A DNA stretch of 64,000 nucleotides from assembly GCF_003994335.1 (NCBI RefSeq), contig NZ_PNQZ01000013.1:62001-126000 (forward strand). Direction: 5' to 3'. The position numbers and the translations under genes were made by a program. The notes below the pieces were generated by a model. The model was not told the DNA's origin, ran no database searches, and saw only the letters and a program-made list of their open reading frames with translations. Positions 26,727 through 36,236 of the stretch are shown piece by piece (position 1 is the stretch's first letter; the number at the start of each line of letters is the position of its first letter). Source of the DNA: Asaia sp. W19. GTDB lineage: Bacteria > Pseudomonadota > Alphaproteobacteria > Acetobacterales > Acetobacteraceae.

Positions 26727-29303
26727 ATGGATTCAGCACTCTCCCCCGCCGATCACGCGCTCTCTGTTGCGATTGAGGAAACCGGCCTCTCGCCCAGCCC
26801 CAAGGAGGAGCCGCGCCTCCTCAAACTGATCGCGCGCAGCCTCGTACCGGGGACGAACACCATCCTCGCTTCGGAATATGAGCGGCTGATCTGCGACGTT
26901 CGACGGAAAGACTGGGCGGCGCAGCTCATGAACCTCACCCGCCGCGCGGGCGAGCTCTGGATCAGCAAGGCAGATATGCTCGATGCCGTGAGCCGCGTGC
27001 ACGACCCGCGCGCGACGCCGGATCTCCTGCGCGCCACGCTGGACGACACGCTGGCCGCGCGTTTTCGCGATATGGGCCATACGCCACGCGATGTACTGGA
27101 GGCCGTGCAGGCCGATCTGACCGATGCGGGCACTTTCCTCTCGGGCGGGCAGATCGATCGCCTTGCCCAGATCATCGCCTCGGCTTTCGGAGTGGAAGAT
27201 ACCGGCTTCGAGGCTGAGCTGATCGCAAGCGAGAAAGCGCGTCGCGAAGAGGAAGAGCGCATCGAGGCACGCGCCGAGGCACGCCGCAAGCGGGAAAACG
27301 AGCGCCTCAAGGCATGGGAAGATAGCCTTGTCGGGTTCGATCAGGTGCCGGCCATCCTGCATTGCACCCCGCGCGAGGCGCTACGCTGGATTGCCGAGAA
27401 CCGCCTGCCGGTCACCCGCCGCACTCCGCAACCCGACGGTACAGAGAAATTCGAGTTCGATCCCGAAATTCTCAAGCGCCTGCGTTCGCAGCTGGCCGAG
27501 TGGCGCGGAGGAGAAAAAGGCACGCCGGCTCTCGCCGGACGCAAGGTGGGGAATGCGGTCATTGCCCGTGTAGCGGCGCTTGATCGTTATGTCGCGCATT
27601 TCCGCACGGCGCGCTCGCTCAAGCGTCGGATCACGCTGGTCACCGGCCCGACCAACTCGGGCAAATCCTATACCGCGCTCAATGCTCTGGCCAATGCCGA
27701 GAGCGGTCTCGCGCTCGCGCCGCTACGCCTTCTGGCGCATGAATTCCGCGAGTCCCTGCTGTCTCGCGGTGTTCCCGCCTCACTCGCCACGGGCGAGGAG
27801 CGCATCGAGTTTCCCGGGGCGCGCCATCTGGCCGCAACGGTCGAGATGTGCCCGTTTCATAACCCGGTCGATGTTGCCCTGATCGATGAGGCGCAGATGC
27901 TGATGGACCCCGACCGTGGTGCCGCCTGGACGGCTGCCATCATGGGCGTGCCAGCGCGTCATCTTTACATTCTGGGAGCACCGGATTGTATTCCGCTCAT
28001 CAGGCGCATCGCCGAACTTTGCGACGATCCGCTGGACGAGATCAGCCTCGAGCGCAAGTCCCCGCTTCGCGCCGCCAGCGCGCCTTTGCGCCTGCGCGAT
28101 CTGGAGGCGGGCGATGCACTTATTGCCTTCTCACGTCGCGAGGTTCTGGATCTGCGCGCTGAACTTCTGACGCTCGGCAAGCGCGTGGCCGTGGTTTATG
28201 GCGCGCTGAGCCCTGAGGTGCGCCGCGCCGAAGCCGCGCGCTTCAATAATGACGAGGCCGAAATTCTGGTCGCGACCGATGCCATCGGCATGGGGCTCAA
28301 CCTGTCCATCAAGCGCGTCGTGTTCAGTGCACTGCGCAAATATGACGGCAAGCAGACGCGTGACCTGACGGCGCAGGAGATCAAGCAGATTGGCGGGCGC
28401 GCTGGGCGCTACGGCCATCATGAAAACGGCGTCGTCGCCGTGCTGGGCGAGGCAGGCACACCGGCCCATATCCGCAAGATGCTCGCTGCACCGCCCGAGC
28501 CCATCACGGAACTGCGCCCCCTTGTGCAACCGGATGCCGATATCGTGCGCGCCGTAGCTGAGGAAATCGAAACCGATAGCCTTTACGGTGTGCTCGTGCG
28601 CATCAAGCGCGCCGTGCTGCGCGCCGATGACCCGAATTACCGTTTGGCCGATATGGATCAGGCCTTCGAGATCGCCTCGGCGCTGGAAGGTGTGGAAGGG
28701 CTCTCCCTTACCCAGCGCTGGGTCTATGCCATGTGCCCCATCGATGAGCGCGATAACGGCATTTCGCGGCTGGTCGGCTGGGCCAGCGACCATGCGGCCG
28801 GGCGTCGTGTACCCCCGCCCGGCACGGGGCGTCTGGTTCAGCCCTCACAGGCCGGGCGCGAGGAACTCGAACGCGCCGAGAAGCGCCACAAGCGCCTCGT
28901 GGCGTGGCGCTGGCTCTCGCTGCGCTTCGCCGATGCCTACACAGACAAGCAGGCCGCTGAGGACAACACGACGGCGCTGAATGACTGGATCGAGGCCGTG
29001 CTGCGTCAGCAGAGCCGCGAGCGCGAACACCAGAAACGCGCCGCGCCCGGCAGGCGCGGCGGTGCCAGGGGCTTCGGTGACCGTGCCAGTGGTGAGCGAT
29101 CAGGAGGTGACCGTTCAGGGGGAAGCTATTCCGGCCCCGGACGTGGCCCCAGACCGCAAGGAGGCCACGCCCATGGCGGCGGGCGTGAGGGGGGACGCGA
29201 AAATAGCGAACGCCCGACTGGCGGCGCTCCCGGCAAGAAGCGTTTCAAGGGGGCAGGCGGCGGCGCCCGCAAGGGCTCGAATAACGGACGCAGGCGCGGC
29301 TGA
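26727..29303 (+). CDS. Suv3-like superfamily II RNA helicase
   Basis: About 858 residues from the ATG at 26727. The helicase core starts with Walker A GPTNSGKS near 307-314 and has DEAQ near 387 (motif II), an ATDAIGMGLNLS segment and QIGGRAGRYG (motif VI). This set is that of mitochondrial SUV3 and its alphaproteobacterial relatives, implicated in RNA turnover. A charged coiled region (EEERIEARAEARRKREN) precedes the core. The last 85 residues are an Arg/Gly/Ser-rich basic tail that probably binds RNA. Stop codon lies inside a terminator hairpin. Confidence 0.9.
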   Translation: MDSALSPADHALSVAIEETGLSPSPKEEPRLLKLIARSLVPGTNTILASEYERLICDVRRKDWAAQLMNLTRRAGELWISKADMLDAVSRVHDPRATPDLLRATLDDTLAARFRDMGHTPRDVLEAVQADLTDAGTFLSGGQIDRLAQIIASAFGVEDTGFEAELIASEKARREEEERIEARAEARRKRENERLKAWEDSLVGFDQVPAILHCTPREALRWIAENRLPVTRRTPQPDGTEKFEFDPEILKRLRSQLAEWRGGEKGTPALAGRKVGNAVIARVAALDRYVAHFRTARSLKRRITLVTGPTNSGKSYTALNALANAESGLALAPLRLLAHEFRESLLSRGVPASLATGEERIEFPGARHLAATVEMCPFHNPVDVALIDEAQMLMDPDRGAAWTAAIMGVPARHLYILGAPDCIPLIRRIAELCDDPLDEISLERKSPLRAASAPLRLRDLEAGDALIAFSRREVLDLRAELLTLGKRVAVVYGALSPEVRRAEAARFNNDEAEILVATDAIGMGLNLSIKRVVFSALRKYDGKQTRDLTAQEIKQIGGRAGRYGHHENGVVAVLGEAGTPAHIRKMLAAPPEPITELRPLVQPDADIVRAVAEEIETDSLYGVLVRIKRAVLRADDPNYRLADMDQAFEIASALEGVEGLSLTQRWVYAMCPIDERDNGISRLVGWASDHAAGRRVPPPGTGRLVQPSQAGREELERAEKRHKRLVAWRWLSLRFADAYTDKQAAEDNTTALNDWIEAVLRQQSREREHQKRAAPGRRGGARGFGDRASGERSGGDRSGGSYSGPGRGPRPQGGHAHGGGREGGRENSERPTGGAPGKKRFKGAGGGARKGSNNGRRRG

Positions 29304-29313
29304 GGCCGCTTTT
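29296..29313 (+). terminator. Intrinsic terminator overlapping the helicase stop codon
   Basis: GCGGC (29296-29300) pairs with GCCGC (29305-29309), loop TGAG, followed directly by TTTT. The stop codon forms part of the loop. Confidence 0.6.
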
Positions 29314-29941
29314 CAGCACTTGCTGTTCCATGTCGTGCCCTCCCCTTGCGGCTTCATAAGCCTCGCGGGGCGATGAGTGTCACTGCTGAGGCATGAAATC
29401 AGGCGCATCATATCGCTTCGCTTCAGGGGCAGGGTCGATGCACATGCCTGAAGGAAGATCGACGCTTTGCTCTTGCCTCAAAAGATCGAGTCGCTCGCCG
29501 AGTCGCAAACCGTCTCAGGAGAGGCTCGAGTGTCCCTCAAACCTCGATTTCCAGGACGTTTGAGCGCAGCGACATGATGGCGCGCTAAAAATTTTCCGGA
29601 AAACGACGCAAAAAGTTCTTCCATTCTTCACAAAAACCGCGCTAGCGTTTCCTTGCGGCAACGGAGATTGCTTCAAGTAATTCTTCAGAAATATTTCTGA
29701 AGTTGAAAGCAAACTTCGGACTCCGCGAAATAGTGCGCATCCTGCGCCATGTGAAGAAGGAATACAGATATGTCGTCTGGTTTTTCCGTAAGCACATTTT
29801 CGCCGAAAACTATGACCTCGGTCCGGGTTTTCTTTGCAGATGCCAAATATAAAGGAGTTGGCCCACCGTAAAGGTGCGCCTCGGCCCTTCGCCTCCTGCA
29901 TGAACAGGCCATGCGCAGGGCCACTCTTCCTCCTAATGTCC
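29314..29941. other. Lower-GC region between helicase and D-lactate dehydrogenase
   Basis: More A/T-rich than its neighbours, especially 29585-29850. The only candidate gene is the small reading frame listed separately at 29685-29924. A 12-base palindrome, TTTTCCGGAAAA, is at 29592-29603. Nothing else is recognisable. It might be the remains of a transferred or decayed segment. Confidence 0.4.
29685..29924 (-). CDS. Possible small gene downstream of dld, unknown
   Basis: 79 codons from a GTG at 29924, placed 17 bases after the dld stop. A perfect AGGAGG sits four bases ahead of the GTG, which is why I list it. The predicted protein starts basic (CRRRR) and then has an ankyrin-like GGPTPLYLAS stretch, but I do not recognise a family. 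Codon use is less GC-rich than that of its neighbours, so it is either acquired or not a true gene. The spacing is short for an AGGAGG site; an ATG at 29912 is too far. Confidence 0.3.
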   Translation of the reverse strand: MALRMACSCRRRRAEAHLYGGPTPLYLASAKKTRTEVIVFGENVLTEKPDDISVFLLHMAQDAHYFAESEVCFQLQKYF

Positions 29942-31663
29942 TCAGATACTTTCGGCTTTCCAGTTTCGTTCCTTTGTCGACCTTCCAATACCGGGATTGA
30001 GACAGTTGCACGGGTCCAGATCCCGGTAGTGAGACAATATCGCCTCCCCCGCCTCATAAAGATGCCCCAGATTATGCTCTGCCGGATAACGCGCGCCGCG
30101 CGCATCTAGCAGACGAAGCATCTCGTGCTCTACCGCCTCGGCGGATTCTCCCGGTTTCAGAACATAATCCTGATGCATCACGTGGCATAGAAAATGCCCG
30201 TAATGGAGCGCGCGTGCGATACGCGCTTCGAGTGATGCTGGCAGAGTTTCGAACCATGCGCGCTCATTGCGCCTGAGCGCTATGTCGAGAGCCACGATTT
30301 CTCCCGCTTTTTTTCCGTGGACCGCGCGGTATCGCAGCGCCGCACCGGCAGCAGCGAAACGATGCAGAAAGGCGCGCTTGCCCTCATCAGGGGTACAGGC
30401 GAACCACCCTCCTGCCTCGCCCTGCATGGTTGTCTTCAAATACGCCTCGATTTGCGGCGCGAGGCGCGATGACACACGAAGCATCAGATGATGCGCGAAA
30501 CGTTTTTCGAATTCCCGCATCTTTGCGGGTATTTGCTGCGGCAGGAGCCGGCCCAGCTTCTGCATGACCCGATCGGTCACATGGTCTGGCAGGAAATCAA
30601 ATCGGCCAAGCAGGTTATCGAGCCACGCCTTGGCGGCAAAAAGACGCGGGATGGACCGCGTGCCGATGATGCGGATGAGCGCCACCGTATCGCGACCATA
30701 TTCCTCGGCGATGCGAAAGGCATCGCGATGCATGTATTCACCTGCGATGGGCAACTCGTCATAGGCTGTCAGCAGATGGCGGCGCAGATCCTCCAGCGCA
30801 TCCGTGCTGTTCGTGCCGATATAGAAGACCCGGCTATCGGCATCTGCCGGGAAGCTGTCGACACGCACTGCAAACACGATGAGCTTGCCCGCGCAGCCCG
30901 ATGCCTCGAACCAGCGCTTTTCATCCTGATTGAAGCGCGCCGGGGTTTCGGCATCCACATCACGCACATGGGTGACATAGTCCTGATCATGGCCCTTCGC
31001 CCCTGACCATTCGATCTCGTCGCGGGTGAGAGCACCGCTTTCTAGTCGGGTCAGCGCCTTGATCGGGTCCGGGTCCAGACGGATCCCGAGATGGTTGACG
31101 AGTTCGAGTCGGCGATCTTCGGTCACCCGCGCGAAAAGCGCCATCTCGGTATAGGCCGGCCCTCGCTGCACCAGAGCGCCGCCGGAATTATTGCTTATCC
31201 CCCCCAGGACCGACGCCCCGATGCAGGAGGAGCCGATAACGGAATGCGGCTCGCGCCCATGGCGGGCCAGTGTGGTTTCAAGCTTGTGCAGCGTCGTACC
31301 GGGCAGACAGATCACCTGCCTGCCACCGGCCAGCAGATGCATCCCGCGCAGTCGGCGCGTATTGATGAGAATGACCGGGCGATCATACTCGTTGCCGTCG
31401 GGCGTAGAGCCCCCGGTCAGACCGGTATTGGCCGCCTGGACGATCATGATCTGATCGGCCGCCACGCAAAGCTCGGCCACGCGCCAGAGCTCGACGAGCG
31501 TACGCGGCCGGATCACCGCGCGTACCTTGCCGTCACCGAAGCGGAACCCCTTCGTGTAGGGCGCAGTCGCATGAGGAGCAACGAGCACATGAGACGTCCC
31601 GACAATTTGCCGAAGCAGGACCAAAAGGCGGTCAGCGTGAATTGTAGGTTCGGTCAGGCGCAT
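29942..31663 (-). CDS. dld: Respiratory D-lactate dehydrogenase (quinone), FAD-dependent
   Basis: 573 residues. The ATG at 31663 is chosen because GAAAGGA lies eight bases upstream and the conserved domain begins at once; the open frame continues upstream without family resemblance. The FAD-binding (PCMH) domain shows VQAANTGLTGGSTP and IGSSCIGASVLGGISNNSGG; the C-terminal half is the membrane-binding domain of this family. It oxidises D-lactate and passes electrons to ubiquinone, so it can supply the CIO oxidase encoded at the left of the window. The gene stands alone behind serS with a 300-base gap. Confidence 0.92.
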   Translation of the reverse strand: MRLTEPTIHADRLLVLLRQIVGTSHVLVAPHATAPYTKGFRFGDGKVRAVIRPRTLVELWRVAELCVAADQIMIVQAANTGLTGGSTPDGNEYDRPVILINTRRLRGMHLLAGGRQVICLPGTTLHKLETTLARHGREPHSVIGSSCIGASVLGGISNNSGGALVQRGPAYTEMALFARVTEDRRLELVNHLGIRLDPDPIKALTRLESGALTRDEIEWSGAKGHDQDYVTHVRDVDAETPARFNQDEKRWFEASGCAGKLIVFAVRVDSFPADADSRVFYIGTNSTDALEDLRRHLLTAYDELPIAGEYMHRDAFRIAEEYGRDTVALIRIIGTRSIPRLFAAKAWLDNLLGRFDFLPDHVTDRVMQKLGRLLPQQIPAKMREFEKRFAHHLMLRVSSRLAPQIEAYLKTTMQGEAGGWFACTPDEGKRAFLHRFAAAGAALRYRAVHGKKAGEIVALDIALRRNERAWFETLPASLEARIARALHYGHFLCHVMHQDYVLKPGESAEAVEHEMLRLLDARGARYPAEHNLGHLYEAGEAILSHYRDLDPCNCLNPGIGRSTKERNWKAESI

Positions 31664-31969
31664 GAGGCTCATCCTTTCAGCATCGTCGGAAGAGCGCGCG
31701 CCCTGTGCCGCAGTAAGGCACCGTAAGCTTTTTCCCGCCCTGTCAGCGGCCCCTTTCGGGCCGCGCGGCCCGTTTCCGACATCTCGGGCCCTTGCCATCA
31801 TTCCTTCCGCGTCCCCCCGGTGCACCAAGCAGCGCATCGGGTTCCGCAGGTTTTCGCTCTCCCCCTGTCGGGAGAGAACCTGCCCCCAGGGGCTCATCGA
31901 CGATCGCTCCGGCAGGAAAGCGCCACCGTGATCCCTGCGTCGCCGGGGATCGCGCGCCCGGAGAGGCCC
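31664..31969. other. Gap between dld and serS
   Basis: About 300 bases, GC-rich, with no supported gene. It carries the serS 3' end hairpin at 31746-31764 and must hold the dld promoter on the minus strand. I could not place -35/-10 boxes with confidence. Confidence 0.4.
31746..31764 (-). terminator. Hairpin downstream of serS
   Basis: Perfect seven-base-pair stem GCGGCCC/GGGCCGC with a five-base loop, about 205 bases past the serS stop. No U-run. Confidence 0.35.
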
Positions 31970-33232
31970 TCAGCCGATCCGCGTGATCCCGCCCATATAG
32001 GGATGCAGGGAAGCTGGAATCTCGATAGCCCCCTCCGCCGTCTGGCCGTTTTCCATGACCGCAATCAGCGTGCGCCCGACGGCCAGGCCGGAGCCATTAA
32101 GCGTATGCACGAAGGCGGGCCCGTTTTCGGTACGGTAGCGCGCATTCATGCGGCGCGCCTGAAAGTCGCGCGTGTTGGAGCACGATGAAATCTCGCGCCA
32201 CGCCTTCTGTCCCGGCAGCCAGCCTTCGAGATCGAAGGTCTTCGCCGCGCCAAAGCCGGTATCGCCCGCACAAAGCAACATGCGTCGATACGGGATGTTC
32301 AGCCGCTCAAGAATCGTCTCGGCGCAGCGCGTCATACGCTCATGCTCATCCGCGCTGGCTTCGGGGGTCGTGACCGAGACCAGTTCCACCTTGCTGAACT
32401 GATGCTGGCGCAGCATGCCACGCACATCACGCCCGGCGGACCCCGCCTCGGAGCGAAAGCAGCTTGAGAGGGCCGTCATGCGTAAAGGCAGTGCTTTCGC
32501 ATCGAGAATCTCGCCTGACACGCTGGCAGTCAGCGGAACCTCGGCGGTCGGGATCAGCCAGCGACCATCCGTTGTCTGAAAGGAATCCTCAGCGAATTTC
32601 GGCAGCTTGTCGGTGCCGTACATCGCTGCGTCGTTGACCAGAAGCGGAACGACGGTCTCGCTATAGCCGAATTCCTGCGTGTGGGTATCGAGCATGAACT
32701 GACCAAGCGCGCGTTCCAGCCGTGCCAGCGCTCCGCGCAGCACGGTAAAGCGCGCGCCGGACAGCTTGGCCGCGACCGGAAAATCCATCAGGCCAAGCTG
32801 CTCACCCAGTTCGAAATGCTGTTTGGGCTCAAAGTCGAAAACCGGAACCTCGCCCCATTGATGAACGACCTGATTCGCCTCCTCATCACGCCCTTCCGGC
32901 ACGGTCTCATCCAGACGATTGGGCAGGCCCGCAAGAATGGCGCTGATCTCGCCCTCGATCTGAGAGGCACGGACCTCGAGAGAGGCAATATGATCACGCA
33001 GTTCCACGGCCTTTTGCTCGAGCGCGCCAGTATCCTGACCAGCCTTCTTGCCCTGTCCGATCTCCTTTGCCAGCTCCTTGCGCTGTGCCTGTTGTTCCTG
33101 AAGCACCTGGAGCGCCGCGCGACGTTCTTCGTCACGACTGACCAGGTCACTGGCGACGGGCGACAGGCCACGACGGTTCAGAGCTGCGTCAAAACCAGCC
33201 GGATCGGCGCGGAGGGCACGCAAGTCATGCAT
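31970..33232 (-). CDS. serS: Serine--tRNA ligase
   Basis: 420 residues, class II synthetase. The N-terminal antiparallel coiled-coil arm is visible between about residues 28 and 105 (Gln/Lys/Glu-rich). Motif 2 appears as [12 protein letters not shown], then the [13 protein letters not shown] strand, and motif 3 is near [12 protein letters not shown] (here [12 protein letters not shown]). It ends the dgt-argS-SPOR-scpAB-tatBC series on the minus strand. The tatC-serS linkage is common in alphaproteobacteria. Confidence 0.95.
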   Translation of the reverse strand: MHDLRALRADPAGFDAALNRRGLSPVASDLVSRDEERRAALQVLQEQQAQRKELAKEIGQGKKAGQDTGALEQKAVELRDHIASLEVRASQIEGEISAILAGLPNRLDETVPEGRDEEANQVVHQWGEVPVFDFEPKQHFELGEQLGLMDFPVAAKLSGARFTVLRGALARLERALGQFMLDTHTQEFGYSETVVPLLVNDAAMYGTDKLPKFAEDSFQTTDGRWLIPTAEVPLTASVSGEILDAKALPLRMTALSSCFRSEAGSAGRDVRGMLRQHQFSKVELVSVTTPEASADEHERMTRCAETILERLNIPYRRMLLCAGDTGFGAAKTFDLEGWLPGQKAWREISSCSNTRDFQARRMNARYRTENGPAFVHTLNGSGLAVGRTLIAVMENGQTAEGAIEIPASLHPYMGGITRIG

Positions 33233-33296
33233 TTCAGTCTTATCCCGTCAGTACGTGGTCTTCGGTTCTTGGTCTTTTGTGTACGGTCGTCGGCGC

Positions 33297-34076
33297 CTAG
33301 TCGATCTCCGCAGGGCGCGGCTCGGCAAAACGGGCCGTGACGATCGAGATTTCATACAGAAAGATCAGGGGCACGGCGAGGCCTACCTGGGTAATCACAT
33401 CGGGCGGCGCGAGCACGGCGGCAATCACGAAGGCCCCGACAATGGCATAGCGTCGGAATTTCTTCAGCCCAGCAGCAGTAATGATCCCGACACGTGCCAG
33501 GAGCGTGAGCACCACAGGCAGTTCGAAAGCAACACCGAAAGCCAGGATCAGCTTCATGACCAGTGAGAGATAGTCTGACACCTTGGCCTGCAACTCGATA
33601 TGCATGCCATGCGAACCCGCCGGTGCGGTCTGAAACGACAGAAAGAAGCGCCAGGCAATCGGAAAGATGAAGTAATAAGCGAGCGTTGCGCCTACGAGAA
33701 AAAGCACCGGGGTCGCGATCAGGAAGGGCGCGAAAGCCCGCTTCTCATTGCGATAAAGGCCCGGCGCGATGAAGATCCAGGCCTGCATGGCAATGATCGG
33801 GAAAGACAGGAACGCCGCACCGAAAAACGCCACTCGGACATAGGTGAAAAACGCCTCAGAGAGGGCGGTATAGATCAGATGCGGCTCTTCCCCCTGCTGA
33901 CGCATGATCCGCGCGAGCGGGTCAGCGAGAAACAGATAGATCTGCTCCGAGAAGTGGTAACAGATCAAAAAGGCAACAATGAACGCGGCCAGAGACCAGA
34001 TCAGCCTCTTACGCAGCTCGATCAGATGATCGAGGAGCGGCATCGCCTTGTCGTCGAGGGAATCGTTGTTCGTCAT
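33297..34076 (-). CDS. tatC: Twin-arginine translocase subunit TatC
   Basis: 259 residues with six predicted membrane helices; the receptor core that binds twin-arginine signal peptides. The start MPLLDHLIELRKRLIW (after a short polar leader) and the F-x-x-P and ALAYYFIFPIAWRFF-type regions are characteristic. It overlaps tatB by four bases (ATGA). A client with a twin-arginine leader is encoded at 15045-15812. Confidence 0.95.
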   Translation of the reverse strand: MTNNDSLDDKAMPLLDHLIELRKRLIWSLAAFIVAFLICYHFSEQIYLFLADPLARIMRQQGEEPHLIYTALSEAFFTYVRVAFFGAAFLSFPIIAMQAWIFIAPGLYRNEKRAFAPFLIATPVLFLVGATLAYYFIFPIAWRFFLSFQTAPAGSHGMHIELQAKVSDYLSLVMKLILAFGVAFELPVVLTLLARVGIITAAGLKKFRRYAIVGAFVIAAVLAPPDVITQVGLAVPLIFLYEISIVTARFAEPRPAEID

Positions 34077-34732
34077 GGCGCTGCCGGAAATTCTGTCTGG
34101 AAGGGCTGGGAGTCGGTGGCGTCGTGACCGGTCGATCCTGTGGCGGGAACCGTATCATCTATCTGGCGCGATACAGGGGGTGGATCGAGCGCGATACGTC
34201 GCCCGTTATGGATGACTCTGAGCGGGGGTATAATGGCCGGTGCGTGCCATAACGTCTCTTCATGACGCAGGCGTCTGGCTGTGGCAGGCGGCAGAATAGC
34301 AGGCCCGGGTCGATCGGTGGGCCTTGTTTCGGCAGCCGCAGGCTCCGTATGGGTCACCCCCGGACCGCTGACCGGCAGGGATGGGCTCGGCGCCTGACCG
34401 GCCAGGGCGCCCGTCGTACCGGTCGGAGCAGAGAGCGACGGCGGGGGCGTGAAATCGAGGCTCTTGCTGATCGTCTGATCGGAGTCGATGGTGCGGGCGA
34501 TGCGGTCGCGAAAGTCGAACCGCTTCAGATCACGCAGATGATCGCGTGCCTCGCCCAGATCTGCCTCGCGGATCATCTCATCCACATGGCCCTGAAATTC
34601 CGACGCCATGCGGCGTACGGCCTTGATCCCCCGGCTGACGGCGCGAATGGCGGTCGGCATGTCCTTGGGGCCGATGAAAACCAGCGCCACGACAACGATC
34701 AGCGCAATTTCCGACCAGCTAAAATCGAACAT
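34073..34732 (-). CDS. tatB: Twin-arginine translocase subunit TatB
   Basis: About 219 residues from the ATG at 34732 (MFDFSWSEIALIVVV...). It has one N-terminal membrane helix, the FIGPKDMP hinge (GP typical of the family), an amphipathic helix and a long, Pro-rich, poorly conserved tail. It partners TatC in signal-peptide binding. The gap to scpB upstream is only about 60 bases and holds no tatA, although tatA-tatB-tatC is the common order. The TatA subunit must be encoded elsewhere, or this protein must take over part of its role. Confidence 0.9.
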   Translation of the reverse strand: MFDFSWSEIALIVVVALVFIGPKDMPTAIRAVSRGIKAVRRMASEFQGHVDEMIREADLGEARDHLRDLKRFDFRDRIARTIDSDQTISKSLDFTPPPSLSAPTGTTGALAGQAPSPSLPVSGPGVTHTEPAAAETRPTDRPGPAILPPATARRLRHEETLWHAPAIIPPLRVIHNGRRIALDPPPVSRQIDDTVPATGSTGHDATDSQPFQTEFPAAP

Positions 34733-34795
34733 GTTCCTCACTCATTCCAAAACTGCGCCCCGCACCTGCGCACACCCTGACCAACGCCTGCATGG

Positions 34796-35392
34796 TCATG
34801 CCTGCAGACTGCCTTTCTGGGTCACGACACGATCATTGCGTCCCGACGCATCCGGGTCGAGCAAAAGCTCCTCCCTGCGTGGGAGCGCCCCCAGATCGCT
34901 CAGGCCGAAACTGCTCAGAAAATGCGCCGATGTGCCCCAGAGAATGGGCCTCCCCGGCACTTCCTTGCGTCCTTTGGTCATGATCAGTCCATCCTCGATC
35001 AGCGTGTCGAGCACGGTCTGACTCAGCGAAACACCGCGTATGCCCTCGATATCGGCACGGGTGCAGGGCTGATGATAGGCGATGATGGCAAGCGTTTCCA
35101 TGGCGGAACGGCTGAGACGGCGCGGTTTCTCCACCACGCGGGTCAGGGCAGGCGCGATTTCCGGACGCGTGCGGAACTGCCAGCCGCGCGCGACGGCCAC
35201 AAGCTCGACTGCATGATCGTCGTAGCGCGTCATGACGGCTTGCAGCACAGGCCCGAGCCCTGCCTCGTCTGCGCCCTGCGCCACCATGAAAGCCTTGAGC
35301 GCGTGCTCGGAGACCGGCTCAGCGCTCGCGAAGATCAGTCCCTCGACCAGTCGGGTGAGAGCCTCGAAATCAGACATGACGAACGCTTTCAT
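34796..35392 (-). CDS. scpB: Segregation and condensation protein B
   Basis: 198 residues; the winged-helix kleisin-associated partner of SMC-ScpA. Family motifs visible are LIFASAEPVSEHAL near 18-31 and ETLAIIAYHQPCTRADIEGIRGV in the second winged helix. The ATG overlaps the scpA stop by four bases; an internal ATG at 35377 is a second option. It acts with ScpA in chromosome condensation. The C-terminus is short. Confidence 0.93.
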   Translation of the reverse strand: MKAFVMSDFEALTRLVEGLIFASAEPVSEHALKAFMVAQGADEAGLGPVLQAVMTRYDDHAVELVAVARGWQFRTRPEIAPALTRVVEKPRRLSRSAMETLAIIAYHQPCTRADIEGIRGVSLSQTVLDTLIEDGLIMTKGRKEVPGRPILWGTSAHFLSSFGLSDLGALPRREELLLDPDASGRNDRVVTQKGSLQA

Positions 35393-36231
35393 ATCGTGTC
35401 GCTCTCTTGGGCGACATTGCCGGAAGAAGGGCCATGCGCCGGATCCTCTTCCCTGTCCTGCGGCGCACGAAGCATGATTTCGGCAAAGGAACTCTCCTGC
35501 CTGAGTTCCACGGCGCCGCTTTTCGCCATTTCCAACCCTGCCACAAGCGCGCTGGCCATGGCCGCTGCCCGCGCGCGCGGTGAGCTTGCAGATTGGGCAG
35601 GCAGGAGTGCTGTCAGCTTCTGCCAGCCAGCGACCTCGCTGGCATTGAGCAGACGCTGGAGCGCCGAAACAGCTTCGGTAACGGTCCAGTAGCGAGGCCG
35701 GGGCGGGGCATAAAAGCGTTTGCGGCCGCGACGACGCGTCATGGCCAGATAGGCGCCGATCAACCCCATCAGATCCACGCGCAGCCCCGAGCGGTCGATA
35801 CGGGTCATGTCTTCCGAACAGCCGCGCGCGAACACATGCTCGCCCAGGCGGGGGCGCTCATCGAGCCAAAGGGCTAGAGCGCGTATGGTCTCCAGTTCCT
35901 GCAATCTCGTCTGCAGAAGACCGGCAGCCTCCTCGGCCTCGCCATCGGGTTCGTTCTCGGCCGGAAGGAGCAACCGGGATTTGAGCCAGGTCAGCCAGGC
36001 CGCCATGACGAGCCAGTCTGCCGCCAGCTCAAGCCGGATCTGCCGGGCCCCCTCTACAAAGGCCAGATATTGCTCGACCAGTTGCAGGATCGAGATCTGC
36101 GCCAGATCCACCTTCTGGGCACGGGCCAGATCGAGCAGCAGGTCGAGCGGCCCCTCAAAACCGGTGAGGGAAAGATGGGGCGCGGTTTCCTGCTCCACGC
36201 CCGACAGAAAGACCGATCCCCCCTCACCCAT
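35389..36231 (-). CDS. scpA: Segregation and condensation protein A
   Basis: 280 residues from the ATG at 36231, placed five bases after the upstream SPOR stop. The kleisin N-terminal motif is LTGFEGPLDLLLDLARAQKVDLAQISILQLVEQYL. A middle segment reads RIRLELAADWLVMAAWLTWLKSRLLLP (here RQIRLELAADWLVMAAWL), also typical. It bridges the SMC heads and binds ScpB. The alphaproteobacterial neighbour nagZ, often between the SPOR gene and scpA, is missing here. Confidence 0.93.
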   Translation of the reverse strand: MGEGGSVFLSGVEQETAPHLSLTGFEGPLDLLLDLARAQKVDLAQISILQLVEQYLAFVEGARQIRLELAADWLVMAAWLTWLKSRLLLPAENEPDGEAEEAAGLLQTRLQELETIRALALWLDERPRLGEHVFARGCSEDMTRIDRSGLRVDLMGLIGAYLAMTRRRGRKRFYAPPRPRYWTVTEAVSALQRLLNASEVAGWQKLTALLPAQSASSPRARAAAMASALVAGLEMAKSGAVELRQESSFAEIMLRAPQDREEDPAHGPSSGNVAQESDTI

Positions 36232-36236
36232 ACCGA

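Noticed and set aside
29515-30105. 196-codon minus-strand frame overlapping the dld end
   Set aside because: Its first third is a shifted reading of dld, and the remainder shows no family; the smaller frame with an AGGAGG site is the only candidate.
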